The notes beneath the pieces were generated by a model. That model did not search any database, had not been told where the DNA came from, and was given only the letters and a program-made list of their open reading frames with translations. From Neglectibacter timonensis (GTDB taxonomy: Bacteria; Bacillota; Clostridia; Oscillospirales; Acutalibacteraceae), in NCBI RefSeq assembly GCF_900048895.1, contig NZ_LT160636.1:17910-81909 (forward strand): a DNA stretch of 64,000 bases, read 5' to 3'. Position numbers and translations under genes: made by a program. Positions within the stretch are counted from its first letter, which is position 1. Every line of letters begins with the position of its first letter. This document shows positions 22,919-31,888 of this stretch, one piece after another.

Positions 22919-24043
22919 ATGGCGGATCGTTATTTGGGGGAGAGCATCAAAAAGCTGGGGTTCGGCCTGATGCGGCTGCCCATGCTGGGAGAAGAGATCG
23001 ACATCGAACAGGTGAAGAAGATGGCGGACACCTTTATGAGCAAGGGGTTCACCTATTTTGATACGGCCTACGTCTACATCGGCGGCAAGTCCGAGGTGGC
23101 GCTGAAAGAGGCCGTGGTGGACCGCTATCCCCGCGACAGCTTCCAGTGCGCTACCAAGCTGCCCCTGTGGGATTTGATGGGCGCTGCGGAAATGGAGTCC
23201 ACCTTCCAGGAATCCCTGGACCGCGCCGGACTGAAGTATTATGATTTTTACCTGCTGCATGCCATGGACCATACGAAGGTGAAAAAGGCGGACGAGATAG
23301 ACGCCTGGGGCTTCATGAAGAGGATCAAGGAAGAGGGCCGTGCGAAGCATATCGGCTTCTCCTTCCACGATTCCGCTGAGGTACTGGAAGGAATTCTGGC
23401 GTCTCATCCGGAGATGGAATTCGTGCAGCTGCAGATCAATTATGCGGACTGGGAGGACGACAACGTGCAGTCCCGCAAATGCTATGAGGTTGCCCGCAAG
23501 TACAATGTCCCCGTCATCATCATGGAGCCTGTCAAGGGCGGTTCCCTGGCCACCATGCCCGAAGAGATTCAGAAGCTCTACCGGGAGGCGAACCCGGAGC
23601 TCTCCGTGCCCTCCTGGGCGGTGCGCTACGCGGCGTCTCTGGACGGCGTGATCACCGTGCTTTCCGGCATGTCCAACGAGGAGCAGCTCAACGACAACGT
23701 CTCCTACATGGAAAACTTCCAGCCCCTGTCCGATGCGGAGCGTGAAACCGTGCAGAAGGCTGTGGAAATCCTCAACACCCTGCCCACCATTCCCTGCACG
23801 GGCTGCAAGTACTGTGTGGACGGCTGCCCCCAGAAGATCAACATTCCCGGAATCTTCGAGGCGATGAACGAATACATCCTCTACAACAACCTGGAACGCG
23901 CCAAGCATTCCTATAAGAACGCGGTGAAAGAGGGCGGCAAGGCTTCCGACTGCATCCAGTGCGGCGCCTGCGAGGCCCACTGCCCCCAGCACATCGGCAT
24001 CATCGAGACCTTGGAAAAGGCCGCCGCCACGCTGGAAGGCTGA
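22919..24043 (+). CDS. aldo/keto reductase with C-terminal 2x[4Fe-4S] ferredoxin domain
   Basis: 374 residues. Residues 1-275 form an AKR barrel (KLGFGLMRLP, FDTAYVYIGGKSE, TKLPLWD, YYDFYLLHAMD, HIGFSFHD, IIMEPVKGGSL). Tyr in AYVYI and Lys in TKLP are at the usual catalytic positions. The C-terminal part holds CTGCKYCVDGCP and CIQCGACEAHCP, which bind two iron-sulfur clusters. This type is common in anaerobes and probably links substrate oxidation or reduction to ferredoxin; the substrate is unknown. GAGAGGGAGGAACGAACAA gives the ribosome site. It stands alone, with a strong terminator after it. Confidence 0.92.
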   Translation: MADRYLGESIKKLGFGLMRLPMLGEEIDIEQVKKMADTFMSKGFTYFDTAYVYIGGKSEVALKEAVVDRYPRDSFQCATKLPLWDLMGAAEMESTFQESLDRAGLKYYDFYLLHAMDHTKVKKADEIDAWGFMKRIKEEGRAKHIGFSFHDSAEVLEGILASHPEMEFVQLQINYADWEDDNVQSRKCYEVARKYNVPVIIMEPVKGGSLATMPEEIQKLYREANPELSVPSWAVRYAASLDGVITVLSGMSNEEQLNDNVSYMENFQPLSDAERETVQKAVEILNTLPTIPCTGCKYCVDGCPQKINIPGIFEAMNEYILYNNLERAKHSYKNAVKEGGKASDCIQCGACEAHCPQHIGIIETLEKAAATLEG

Positions 24044-24082
24044 GCGAAGCTTATTCAGAAATAATTTTTTCGCTGGTTTGGG

Positions 24083-24129
24083 AAAAGGATACAGAATTCA
24101 CGTTTTTGTGAGTCCTGTGTCCTTTTTTT
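24083..24129 (+). terminator. terminator after the aldo/keto reductase
   Basis: AAAAGGATACAG pairs with CTGTGTCCTTTT (one G-T) and an inner TCAC/GTGA closes the loop. A run of Ts follows. Confidence 0.85.
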
Positions 24130-24160
24130 GCATGAAAACTTACCCAAAAGCCCGTTTCCT

Positions 24161-24189
24161 TTGCATTTTTCAGGACGCTGTGGTATAAT
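24161..24189 (+). promoter_or_regulatory. promoter of the surface-polymer gene set
   Basis: TTGCAT at 24161 and a perfect TATAAT at 24184 are spaced by 17 bases, 60 bp before the sugar transferase. Confidence 0.82.
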
Positions 24190-24249
24190 AACCTCCACTG
24201 TAAATTTAACTCGTGAATCTGTGTCCGTAACTCACCGAGGTGAACTCTA

Positions 24250-25686
24250 ATGCATATGATCAAGAAGCTGAAGAGGACGATTGTTTTTATTTTGAAAATC
24301 GCCCTTTTTGCGTCCCTGTTCGGCATATTTTTTGGGATTTTCGGCATCAATAACCCCTGGCTGTTCAACTTTTCCAGAACCACCGGCGTCACCATGGTCA
24401 CCTTTGTGGTGCTGGGCATCGCGCTGATGTCGGTATACGGCGGGTATGCCGTGGGCTCCCAGAAGAGCAGGCCCATTGTGCACTCCATGGCCCTGGCCAC
24501 GGTGATCACGGACCTGGTGACGCACCTGCAGCTCTCCATCATGAACACCAGCGAAAAAAACAACGACCATTTTGTCTATGAGACGCCTCACCTGCTGCTG
24601 CTGGTTATGGTGCTGCAGGTGCTGGTGATCATCTTTTTCGCCTATTTCGGCAATTATGTGTACTTCTCCATCGAGCCGCCGGAGCGCTGCTGCGTGATCT
24701 CCTCCTCCAGCCAGAGCCTGGGGCACATCATTCCGAAGATCCTGCGGTTTAAAAAGCAGTATGAAATCGATGAAATCGTGCGGTACGACGCCCAAAACGT
24801 GCTGGACGTCATCAGCAGGAGCGATACCATTTTCCTCTACGACGTGCCCACAAAGGAACGCACGGATTTGATCGATTTCTGCTACCAGAAGCAGAAGAAT
24901 ATCTACTATAATTTTGAGATGATCGACGTGGTGTCCCAGGGGGCAAAGTACGTCACCCTGGACGATAAATCCATGGTCATGCACATGGCAAAGGACCTGA
25001 CCTTTGAACAGCGGGTGATCAAACGCCTGATGGATCTTTCCATTTCCATTGTGGCCCTGATCCTCACCAGCCCCATCATGCTGGCCTGCGCCATCGCCAT
25101 CAAGGCGGAGGACGGGGGCAAGGTGTTCTATAAGCAGAAGCGGCTCACCAAGTACGGCCGCGTCTTCGAAGTGTATAAGTTCCGCACCATGAAGGAGGAA
25201 AACTCCATCCACAAATCGGTGACCGCGGACGACGACCGCATTACCAGGGTGGGCAGGGTGCTTCGGAAATTCCGGGTGGACGAGCTGCCTCAGCTGCTCA
25301 ACATTCTCAAGGGCGACATGACCGTGGTGGGCCCCCGGCCGGAAATGCTGGAAAACGTGGAAAAATATACTGACGCCCTGCCGGAATTTGAGTACCGCCT
25401 GCGGGTGAAAGCAGGTCTGACGGGCCTGGCGCAGATCAGCGGCAAGTATAACACGTCCCCCAAGGACAAGCTGGTGATGGACCTGATATACATTGAGAAC
25501 TACAGCATCTGGCAGGACCTGAAGCTGATTTTCCAAACCTTTACCGTGTTCCTGAAAGCGTCGGAGAGCACGGAGGCCTTCGGCGTGGAAGAGGTGTTCG
25601 ACTTCGACGAGGACCGGGAGAAAAAGCGCAGGGCCGCTTTTGAGGAGCGGGAAGCAGCCCAGGAGGAGGCCGGTCATGGCGATTGA
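24250..25686 (+). CDS. polyprenyl-phosphate sugar-1-phosphate transferase (priming transferase)
   Basis: 478 residues. Four N-terminal membrane segments and a nucleotide-fold-like middle lead to a C-terminal bacterial sugar-transferase domain with VIKRLMDLSISI, KAEDGGKVFYKQ, YKFRTM, RVDELPQLLNILKGDM and VVGPRP. It puts the first sugar phosphate on undecaprenyl phosphate at the membrane, starting synthesis of a capsule, exopolysaccharide or wall polymer. GAGGTGA precedes ATG 24250 by six bases. The next gene overlaps its 3' end, so the two are coupled. Confidence 0.93.
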   Translation: MHMIKKLKRTIVFILKIALFASLFGIFFGIFGINNPWLFNFSRTTGVTMVTFVVLGIALMSVYGGYAVGSQKSRPIVHSMALATVITDLVTHLQLSIMNTSEKNNDHFVYETPHLLLLVMVLQVLVIIFFAYFGNYVYFSIEPPERCCVISSSSQSLGHIIPKILRFKKQYEIDEIVRYDAQNVLDVISRSDTIFLYDVPTKERTDLIDFCYQKQKNIYYNFEMIDVVSQGAKYVTLDDKSMVMHMAKDLTFEQRVIKRLMDLSISIVALILTSPIMLACAIAIKAEDGGKVFYKQKRLTKYGRVFEVYKFRTMKEENSIHKSVTADDDRITRVGRVLRKFRVDELPQLLNILKGDMTVVGPRPEMLENVEKYTDALPEFEYRLRVKAGLTGLAQISGKYNTSPKDKLVMDLIYIENYSIWQDLKLIFQTFTVFLKASESTEAFGVEEVFDFDEDREKKRRAAFEEREAAQEEAGHGD

Positions 25687-26407
25687 CGAATTTTTGAAAC
25701 GGGTTTACCCCGGCACGGCGGAAGAGTTCTGCGGCCTGGCCGCAAAGGCCATGCTGACCGGGGAAAAGCTGTTCGTGGTGACCGCGAACCCTGAAATTCT
25801 GATGCATGCCTGCCGGGAGCAGGACCTCAGGGACCTGCTGCTCTCCGAAAGCGCCGCCGTAGTGCCCGACGGGATCAGCGTTGTGAAGGCCATGCGGCTT
25901 TGCGGCCTGCCGGCCCAGGAGCGGGTGACCGGGGTGGATCTGGCGGAAAGGCTGCTGCAGAAGGCCGGAGAGGCCCAAAAGAGCGTATTCCTGCTGGGCG
26001 CACGGGAGGAAGTTGTCTCCGCCCTGGCGGGAAAACTGAGGGCCCGGTATCCGGGCATGACCGTGGAGTACTGCAACGGCTATGTGGAAGATAAGGACGC
26101 GGCGTTTGAGCGCATCCGGCAGGCGGAGCCTGACCTGGTGCTGGTGGCGCTGGGCGCGCCGGCACAGGAGCGTCTGATCGCCCGGCATTTGGAGGAGTTC
26201 GGCAAGGGCGTGTTCATCGGCGTGGGCGGCTCCTTCGACGTGCTCAGCGGCAGCAAGCGCCGGGCTCCGGCGGTGTTCGTCAGGACGAACACGGAATGGC
26301 TGTACCGCATTTTGCGGGAACCTTCCCGGCTGGGCCGATTTTACCGGAACAACGTGAAATTTTTGGGGGAAGTGAAAAAGGCCGCCAAAGCGGCCAGACA
26401 AGGGTGA
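25676..26407 (+). CDS. WecG/TagA/CpsF-family glycosyltransferase
   Basis: 243 residues, the standard length. Motifs are VTANPEILMHACRE, VPDGISVVKAMRL, FLLGAREEVVSALAGKL and VALGAPAQERLIARH, where the family usually has PKQE. TagA-type enzymes add N-acetylmannosamine to the lipid-linked first sugar in wall teichoic acid synthesis. A UDP-GlcNAc 2-epimerase downstream would make the UDP-ManNAc donor. The gene overlaps the priming transferase by 11 bases. ATG 25676 has AGGAGGAGG upstream. The donor is inferred from family and context. Confidence 0.9.
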   Translation: MAIDEFLKRVYPGTAEEFCGLAAKAMLTGEKLFVVTANPEILMHACREQDLRDLLLSESAAVVPDGISVVKAMRLCGLPAQERVTGVDLAERLLQKAGEAQKSVFLLGAREEVVSALAGKLRARYPGMTVEYCNGYVEDKDAAFERIRQAEPDLVLVALGAPAQERLIARHLEEFGKGVFIGVGGSFDVLSGSKRRAPAVFVRTNTEWLYRILREPSRLGRFYRNNVKFLGEVKKAAKAARQG

Positions 26408-26586
26408 AGGTCCGGCGGAAAAGCCGGGAGCCGCACCCTTTCCCTGTGAATGTAAGAAATTTGTAAGCACTTTGTTGGAAATAAATTGAACCTCTGCAAA
26501 TATACTTTAAGAAGCAGCCGCGGACAGCTCCCGCCTGACGACCCGGCGGATGGATTCGTCTGCTTTACGAGAAAGGTTTTGGTACC

Positions 26587-27702
26587 GTGGAAAAGATCAA
26601 GGTTATGTCCGTGTTCGGCACAAGGCCGGAAACCATCAAAATGGCGCCGCTGGTCAAGGAGCTGGAAAGCCGGGAAGAGTTTGACAGCGTGGTCTGCGTC
26701 ACCGCCCAGCACCGGCAGATGCTGGACCAGGTGCTCTCCGCCTTTCAGATCGTGCCGGACTACGACCTGAATATCATGCGGCAGGGCCAGACCCTTTCCG
26801 ATATCACCGCCCGGGTGCTCAAGGGCCTGGAAGAGGTGATCGCCGAAGTAAAGCCCCATATCGTGCTGGTACATGGCGACACCACCACAACCTTTGCGGG
26901 GGCTTTGGCGGCCTACTATGCCAGGGTGGCCGTGGGCCATGTGGAAGCGGGCCTGAGAACCTATGACAAATACTCCCCCTATCCGGAGGAGATGAACCGG
27001 CAGTTTGTGGGCTGTGTGGCGGACCTGCACTTTGCCCCCACCCAGCTGAGCAGGCAGAACCTGCTGCGGGAGGGCAAGCGGGACGAGACCATTGTGGTGA
27101 CGGGCAACACCGCCATCGACGCGCTGAAGACCACCGTCCGGGAGGATTACCGGGACGAAATTCTGGACTGGGCCGGGGATTCCCGCCTGCTGGTGCTCAC
27201 CGCGCACCGCCGGGAAAACCTGGGGGAGCCCATGCACAGGATGTTCCGGGCCATCCGCCGCATCGTGGAGGAATTTCCCGATGTGAAGGTGGTGTACCCG
27301 GTGCACCTGAACCCGCTGGTACAGCAGGCCGCGGACGAAGAGCTGGGCGGCTGTGACCGGATCCGCCTGATCGAACCGTTGGAGGTCGTGGAATTCCACA
27401 ACCTGCTGGCCCGCTCCACGCTGATCCTCACGGACAGCGGCGGCATCCAGGAGGAAGCTCCCTCCCTGGGCAAACCGGTGATTGTGCTGCGGGACACCAC
27501 CGAGCGGCCCGAGGGCATCGAAGCGGGCACGCTGAAGCTGGCGGGCACCGGCGAAACTTCTATTTACGGCATGGTCCGGGAACTGCTGACGGACAAGGCC
27601 GCCTATGAAAAAATGAGCAGGGCGAGCAATCCCTATGGGGACGGGCTCGCCAGCAGCAGGATTGCGGACGCGCTGGTGCGCTGGCGCGGGGCGCAGAAAT
27701 GA
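26587..27702 (+). CDS. wecB: UDP-N-acetylglucosamine 2-epimerase (non-hydrolysing)
   Basis: 371 residues, full length. Typical motifs are FGTRPETIKMAPL, VHGDTTTTFAGALAAYY, VGHVEAGLRT, LTAHRRENLGEP and LTDSGGIQEEAPSLGKPV. It interconverts UDP-GlcNAc and UDP-ManNAc in the cytoplasm. It probably feeds the TagA-like transferase 180 bp upstream. In Gram-positive bacteria this gene is also called mnaA. The start is GTG 26587, after AAAGG; an in-frame ATG at 26605 is a less likely alternative because it would remove the first beta-strand residues. Confidence 0.95.
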   Translation: MEKIKVMSVFGTRPETIKMAPLVKELESREEFDSVVCVTAQHRQMLDQVLSAFQIVPDYDLNIMRQGQTLSDITARVLKGLEEVIAEVKPHIVLVHGDTTTTFAGALAAYYARVAVGHVEAGLRTYDKYSPYPEEMNRQFVGCVADLHFAPTQLSRQNLLREGKRDETIVVTGNTAIDALKTTVREDYRDEILDWAGDSRLLVLTAHRRENLGEPMHRMFRAIRRIVEEFPDVKVVYPVHLNPLVQQAADEELGGCDRIRLIEPLEVVEFHNLLARSTLILTDSGGIQEEAPSLGKPVIVLRDTTERPEGIEAGTLKLAGTGETSIYGMVRELLTDKAAYEKMSRASNPYGDGLASSRIADALVRWRGAQK

Positions 27703-27747
27703 GAATTTGAAAAGACGGGGAAGGGGCTGCGGCCATTCTCCCTGGCG

Positions 27748-27795
27748 GGGGTTTTGCGTGTTTCGCTGCGGCTGCGGAGAAACACGCAAAACCCC
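27748..27795. other. long perfect hairpin between epimerase and LtaS-like gene
   Basis: GGGGTTTTGCGTGTTTC is exactly complementary to GAAACACGCAAAACCCC, 17 pairs with a 14-base loop. It has no T-run. It may act as an attenuator, mRNA processing site or repeat-family member between the two genes. Confidence 0.7.
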
Positions 27796-27911
27796 AGAGC
27801 AATTGGCGGAGTATTTCCGGAGACCGGGCAGGCGTTTTCCGCGCTCTGCCGGGAGTGCGGACAGCTTTCCGCCGGATGTTCCAGCCTGTTCGAAAGGATG
27901 AAGTCATTATT

Positions 27912-29957
27912 ATGAAGTTGGAAAGTAAGGACCGCGGCTTTTCCCTGCAGCTGCGGCTGAAACGTGGAAACCTGATTGCCGCCGGTGTGCTGCTGGCCGC
28001 ATCAGCGGTGATGTTCGCGCTGAATCCGCAGCTGTTTTTCGGCGGCCCCTCTGAGGAGGCGCAGCCCTTTCAGCCGGGGGATACGGCGCTGTATCTCCTG
28101 CTGACGCTGCTTCCCTGCGCCCTTTGCCTGATCGAGGTAAAGCTGCCGCAGGTGTTGAAAAAGATTGCCGGATGGCTGATGCTGCTGGTTCTTCCGCTGC
28201 TCTCCTTCCAGGCGGTGGACAACATCAACCACACCCAAATTGCTGATTTTGACTTTAAAACCTCTCTGGCAAACTACATCGGCTACCTGATGGTGTTCGC
28301 CCTGCTGTTTGCCGTCTGCCGCCGGGTGTGGGTCACCGCCCTGCTGGGCGGAGCGATCTTTCTGACCTTCGGCATTGCCAACTACTTCACCTCGGAATTC
28401 CGGGGCGCGCCCATCCTGCCTTGGGACCTGAGTTCGGTGGGCACGGCTTTTTCCGTGGCCGGGGGTTATACCTATGAGCTGACAAAGCCCATTGCGGTAT
28501 CCATCCTGCTGTATCTCCTGGCGGTGCTATTCTGCTACCATGTGTGCCCCAGAGGGAAGGAGAACACGTCCCGCAGGGGCCGCATGACGGAACGGGCGGG
28601 TGCGCTGGCCATAGCCGGGGCGCTGTTCCTGCTGATCTTCCCCGCGGACGTGCTCACGGATCTGGGCATCTCCGTATGGGCCTGGAACCAGAAAACCAGC
28701 TCGAAGCTCACCGGCGTCACGGCCGGCTTCTTTGCCAACATTCAGTTTTTGATGGTGGATAAACCGGAGGGTTACTCCGCTGCCAAGGTAAAACAGCTGG
28801 AGGCCGAAATTGAGGAACTGCCGGAACCGGCAGCGCTGGGCAGCCCGGAGGGCCTGCCCACCATCATTGCGGTGATGAACGAGTCTATGACGGACTTTAC
28901 CCGCACAGGGAAGGGGAGCCTCACCCTCACCTCCGACAACCTGCCCTTTCTTCACTCCCTGCAGGAATCGGGGGATGTGATCTGGGGCACGGCCTATTCC
29001 TCTGTCTACGGGGGCAACACCTGCAACAGCGAATATGAATTCCTCACCTCCAACACCCTCAGCTTTCTGCCTACGGGCAGCAAGCCCTACCAGCAGTATG
29101 TGGACCACGACCAGAGCTCCCTGGTGAGCATCCTGAAGGAGTATGGCTACGACTGCACCGCCATCCATCCGGGCCAGCGCTCCGCCTGGCAGCGGGACAC
29201 GGCCTACCCCTACCTGGGGTTTGACAAGTTTATCGATGTGGACGCCTTCACGGTGAACCGCACCTTTGAGCACCGCCTGACCAGCGACCGTTCCAGCTAT
29301 GACCAGGTGATTGCCGAATACGAAAACCGGGGGGACGACCCTCTCTTTCTGTTCAACGTCACCATCCAGAACCACGGAGGCTATGAGGATGAAAACTTCC
29401 GCACCACCGTTCAGGTGGCGGAGGCCGCCGGGGAATTCCCCCAGGCGGAGCAGTACCTGAGCCTGACCAAAAAGTCAGACCAGGCGCTGGAGGAGCTGAT
29501 CGGCTATTTCTCCCAGCAGGAGGACCCGGTGGTCATCCTGTTCTTCGGGGACCACTGGCCCAATCTGGAATCCGGTTTTCTCACCCAGCTTCTGGGACAG
29601 GATTCCGACAGACTTTCCTTTGAGAACATCATGCGGGAGTACGAGGTCCCCTTCCTGATCTGGGCCAACTACCCCCTGGAGGGCCAGGAGATCCAGCAGA
29701 TCAGCCTGAACTACCTGTCCGGCCTGCTGCTGCGGTCCGCCGGGCTTCAGGGCACCGGCTATACAAAATTTGTGGAGCAGGTGCGACAGGTTTTCCCCGT
29801 GATCACGGCCAACGGCATGATCGACAAGGAGGGCAGCTATTACAAGATTGGGGAGAGCACGCCCTATGACGACCTTCTCAATGAGTATGCCATGCTACAG
29901 TACAACAATGCCTTCGGTCTGGAGGGCAAGGCGGAAGGGCTGTTCTCAATCGGCTGA
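27912..29957 (+). CDS. LtaS-like phosphoglycerol transferase (sulfatase-superfamily membrane enzyme)
   Basis: 681 residues. Five N-terminal membrane segments (residues 15-250) are followed by an extracellular sulfatase-fold domain. It shows VYGGNTCNSEYEF with the Thr nucleophile in GGNT, NVTIQNHGGYED, FFGDHWPN and DSYD-like metal residues. Such enzymes transfer glycerol phosphate from phosphatidylglycerol to lipid or polymer acceptors outside the cell. The gene follows priming, TagA-like and epimerase genes, so it may polymerise or decorate a teichoic-acid-like glycan. ATG 27912 overlaps the end of a five-codon frame that begins after GAAAGG, so the effective start is not certain. Confidence 0.88.
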   Translation: MKLESKDRGFSLQLRLKRGNLIAAGVLLAASAVMFALNPQLFFGGPSEEAQPFQPGDTALYLLLTLLPCALCLIEVKLPQVLKKIAGWLMLLVLPLLSFQAVDNINHTQIADFDFKTSLANYIGYLMVFALLFAVCRRVWVTALLGGAIFLTFGIANYFTSEFRGAPILPWDLSSVGTAFSVAGGYTYELTKPIAVSILLYLLAVLFCYHVCPRGKENTSRRGRMTERAGALAIAGALFLLIFPADVLTDLGISVWAWNQKTSSKLTGVTAGFFANIQFLMVDKPEGYSAAKVKQLEAEIEELPEPAALGSPEGLPTIIAVMNESMTDFTRTGKGSLTLTSDNLPFLHSLQESGDVIWGTAYSSVYGGNTCNSEYEFLTSNTLSFLPTGSKPYQQYVDHDQSSLVSILKEYGYDCTAIHPGQRSAWQRDTAYPYLGFDKFIDVDAFTVNRTFEHRLTSDRSSYDQVIAEYENRGDDPLFLFNVTIQNHGGYEDENFRTTVQVAEAAGEFPQAEQYLSLTKKSDQALEELIGYFSQQEDPVVILFFGDHWPNLESGFLTQLLGQDSDRLSFENIMREYEVPFLIWANYPLEGQEIQQISLNYLSGLLLRSAGLQGTGYTKFVEQVRQVFPVITANGMIDKEGSYYKIGESTPYDDLLNEYAMLQYNNAFGLEGKAEGLFSIG

Positions 29958-30050
29958 CGGCGAAAGGCCCTGAAAAGCAGAGAAAAGGAAACTTCGCAGC
30001 CGGGCACAGCTCTTCCGGGGGCCGTGCCGGCTGGGTTTGGGGAGAGTTTT

Positions 30051-30644
30051 ATGAAAAAGGTGGCAGTCAGGCGGGTCAACGAATGGGACGGGCCCTCCAT
30101 GCTGAAAATTTACGCGCCCTATACGGAGGGCTTGGAAGCCTTTGAGGGAGAACCGCCGGAGCTGCAGGAGTATATCCAGCGCATCGACCGGTATACCTAC
30201 GGCCTGGGATGGATCCTCTGCGAGATCGATTCCACGCCCTCCGGTTTCTGTTGCCTGACCGAGGACCGGGAGGCCCCGGAGGACCTGTTTTCCGTGGAGC
30301 TGCAGCTTTATGTGAAGCAGGACTGCCGCAGGCGGGGCGTGGGTTCCGCCCTGTGGGCCCTGATGAGGGACATCATGGAGCTGGGAAACAGGCGCAGGGT
30401 TACGGCGCGGGTGCTGCTGCCCAATCCGGAGGCCCAGGCGTTTTTCCTGCACGCCGGATTTTCCCCCGTGAGGACGGAGCGGGGGGGAGCGGAAAAATGG
30501 GGAGAGCCCCATGATGTGCTGGTGCTGCAAAGGGAGCTGGTTCCGTCCGATCCCGGAGCGGAACGCCCCACCAAGCCCTACCTCATCGAAAACGCGGATT
30601 ATGAGGCCGCCCGGGAACGCGCCGCGCTGCTGGTGAAGGGCTGA
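30051..30644 (+). CDS. GNAT-family N-acetyltransferase
   Basis: 197 residues. The acetyl-CoA binding signature is VKQDCRRRGVGSALWALM, with VELQLYV before it and NPEAQAFFLHAGF after it. The N-terminal VRRVNEWDGPSMLKIYAPY is the usual first strand and helix. The C-terminal 30 residues extend beyond the fold. The substrate cannot be inferred. ATG 30051 has GGGGAGA five bases upstream. Confidence 0.85.
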   Translation: MKKVAVRRVNEWDGPSMLKIYAPYTEGLEAFEGEPPELQEYIQRIDRYTYGLGWILCEIDSTPSGFCCLTEDREAPEDLFSVELQLYVKQDCRRRGVGSALWALMRDIMELGNRRRVTARVLLPNPEAQAFFLHAGFSPVRTERGGAEKWGEPHDVLVLQRELVPSDPGAERPTKPYLIENADYEAARERAALLVKG

Positions 30645-30736
30645 AAAAAACATAAGATGGGGAAACAGGAAATTTTTTGCAATTTTTATTGCTTTTTCGC
30701 AGCCGGTTTGATAAGATAAGGATAAGTTTATTTTCG

Positions 30737-30786
30737 CAGAAAGAGGGGCGCCCCTCTTTCTGTTGGACGAATTCGTCCAACAGAAA
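30737..30786. repeat. two overlapping perfect palindromes with a shared arm
   Basis: Bases 30737-30762 are a perfect 26-bp palindrome centred on GGCGCC. Bases 30757-30786 are a perfect 30-bp palindrome centred on GAATTC. The arm TTTCTG (30757-30762) can pair with CAGAAA on the left (30737-30742) or the right (30781-30786), so the two full hairpins cannot form together. Confidence 0.88.
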
Positions 30787-30910
30787 ACGTATTGTCAGAA
30801 AAAAATATAGCAGAATATACCGTCTGTATCTTCCCATGCATCCTTTTTCCCTCCGCAAAAATAAAACACAGAAACAACGTTATTTATCACAAAATAGGAT
30901 ACGATTGCAT

Positions 30911-30939
30911 TTGTGAAAAAGAGGATGCCGTGATAAAAT
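30911..30939 (+). promoter_or_regulatory. likely promoter of the seven-gene surface operon
   Basis: TTGTGA and TAAAAT separated by 17 bases, about 50 bp before the first gene of the operon. Confidence 0.62.
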
Positions 30940-30991
30940 AAAATGAAATGGATCGTCTTACCTGAGATTCGGGGCTGCGGAGGAAAACGGT

Positions 30992-31888
30992 GTGAAAAGG
31001 ACAAAAAAGGCTGTTGTTTTTTTGGGGATCCTTCTCGCGATAGCGGTACTGGCGCTGGCGGCAAGGAACACTCCGCAGCCTGTGGAGAAGCAGCCGGAGG
31101 CATACGGAATGTTTGAATGGGAGGAAGCGGCGGTTGAGGACCCGGAAGCGGCGGCGGAACTGGCCGGGCGGCTGGGGGTGACCCGCTGGTACCAGGAGCT
31201 TCCGGAGGAGATCGACCCGGATGCCACGGAGCGGTTTGTGAAGGCGCTGGCACAGAAGGGCGTTGCGGTTTACGCGCTGGTGGGCGCCACGGAGTGGGGC
31301 TTCGAGGAGGACGGCGCCTCTTTGACCGGAGCCCTGGAAGCAGTTGCGGAATATAACCTGCAGGTTTCCGGGGAGGGGCGGATCGCGGGCGTGATGGAGG
31401 ATGTGGAGCCCTACGTCCGGACGCGCTGGAAGGAGGCGCCGGAGGAATCGGCAAAGCTGTACCTTTCCGGTATGAAGAAAGCCTACCGTTATGCCCGGAA
31501 GCGGGGGCTTGTGTCCATTGCCTGCATTCCCCGCCATTACGACGACCAGGGCCTCACGGAGATGCTGCGCGGCTTGATTGCCGAAGCCTGCGACGAGGTG
31601 GCTGTGATGGATTATGACTGCGGCAACGAGGCTGCGGCCATTTCTACGGAGGCGGCGCTGGCCGCGGAGTATGGGAAGCCCCTGCACTGCATTCTGGAGT
31701 TTCAGAAAGTGGGAAAGCATGGGTTGACGGAGGACAAAACCTATTACAACAAGGGGCTGGCCGCGGCCCGGGCGGCCTGGGAGGAAGTGCAGCGGTCCCT
31801 TCCGGAGCAGCAGGTGATCCGGGACTACCACTGGTCGGAGCCGGTGCGGGAACTCTTGGAACGGGAGGAGAATGAGGATGGGCCCTGA
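30992..31888 (+). CDS. membrane-anchored or secreted TIM-barrel-like protein
   Basis: 298 residues. An N-terminal signal or anchor (KRTKKAVVFLGILLAIAVLAL) is followed by an alpha/beta part. RLGVTRWYQELPEEI, VAVYALVGATEWGF, IAGVMEDVEPYV, LVSIACIPRHYDD, VAVMDYDCGNEAA and PLHCILEFQKVG look like successive barrel strands, with acidic residues at strand ends (Glu-Asp-Val-Glu and Asp-Tyr-Asp), as in glycosidases. No named family is recognised. The start is GTG 30992 after GGAGGAAAACG. It is the first gene of the VTC-DUF4956-CotH operon and overlaps the next gene by 11 bases. Confidence 0.68.
   Translation: MKRTKKAVVFLGILLAIAVLALAARNTPQPVEKQPEAYGMFEWEEAAVEDPEAAAELAGRLGVTRWYQELPEEIDPDATERFVKALAQKGVAVYALVGATEWGFEEDGASLTGALEAVAEYNLQVSGEGRIAGVMEDVEPYVRTRWKEAPEESAKLYLSGMKKAYRYARKRGLVSIACIPRHYDDQGLTEMLRGLIAEACDEVAVMDYDCGNEAAAISTEAALAAEYGKPLHCILEFQKVGKHGLTEDKTYYNKGLAAARAAWEEVQRSLPEQQVIRDYHWSEPVRELLEREENEDGP

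Larger units (their letters stand above)
30645..30991. other. intergenic stretch with two linked palindromes and a promoter
   Basis: An AT-rich gap of 347 bp without a gene. It contains the overlapping palindromes at 30737-30786 and the promoter at 30911-30939. No other structure is evident. Confidence 0.7.

Noticed and set aside
26408-26586. A promoter before the UDP-GlcNAc 2-epimerase
   Set aside because: TATACT is present near 26502 but no -35 hexamer lies at the right distance. The gene may be read from the upstream promoter.
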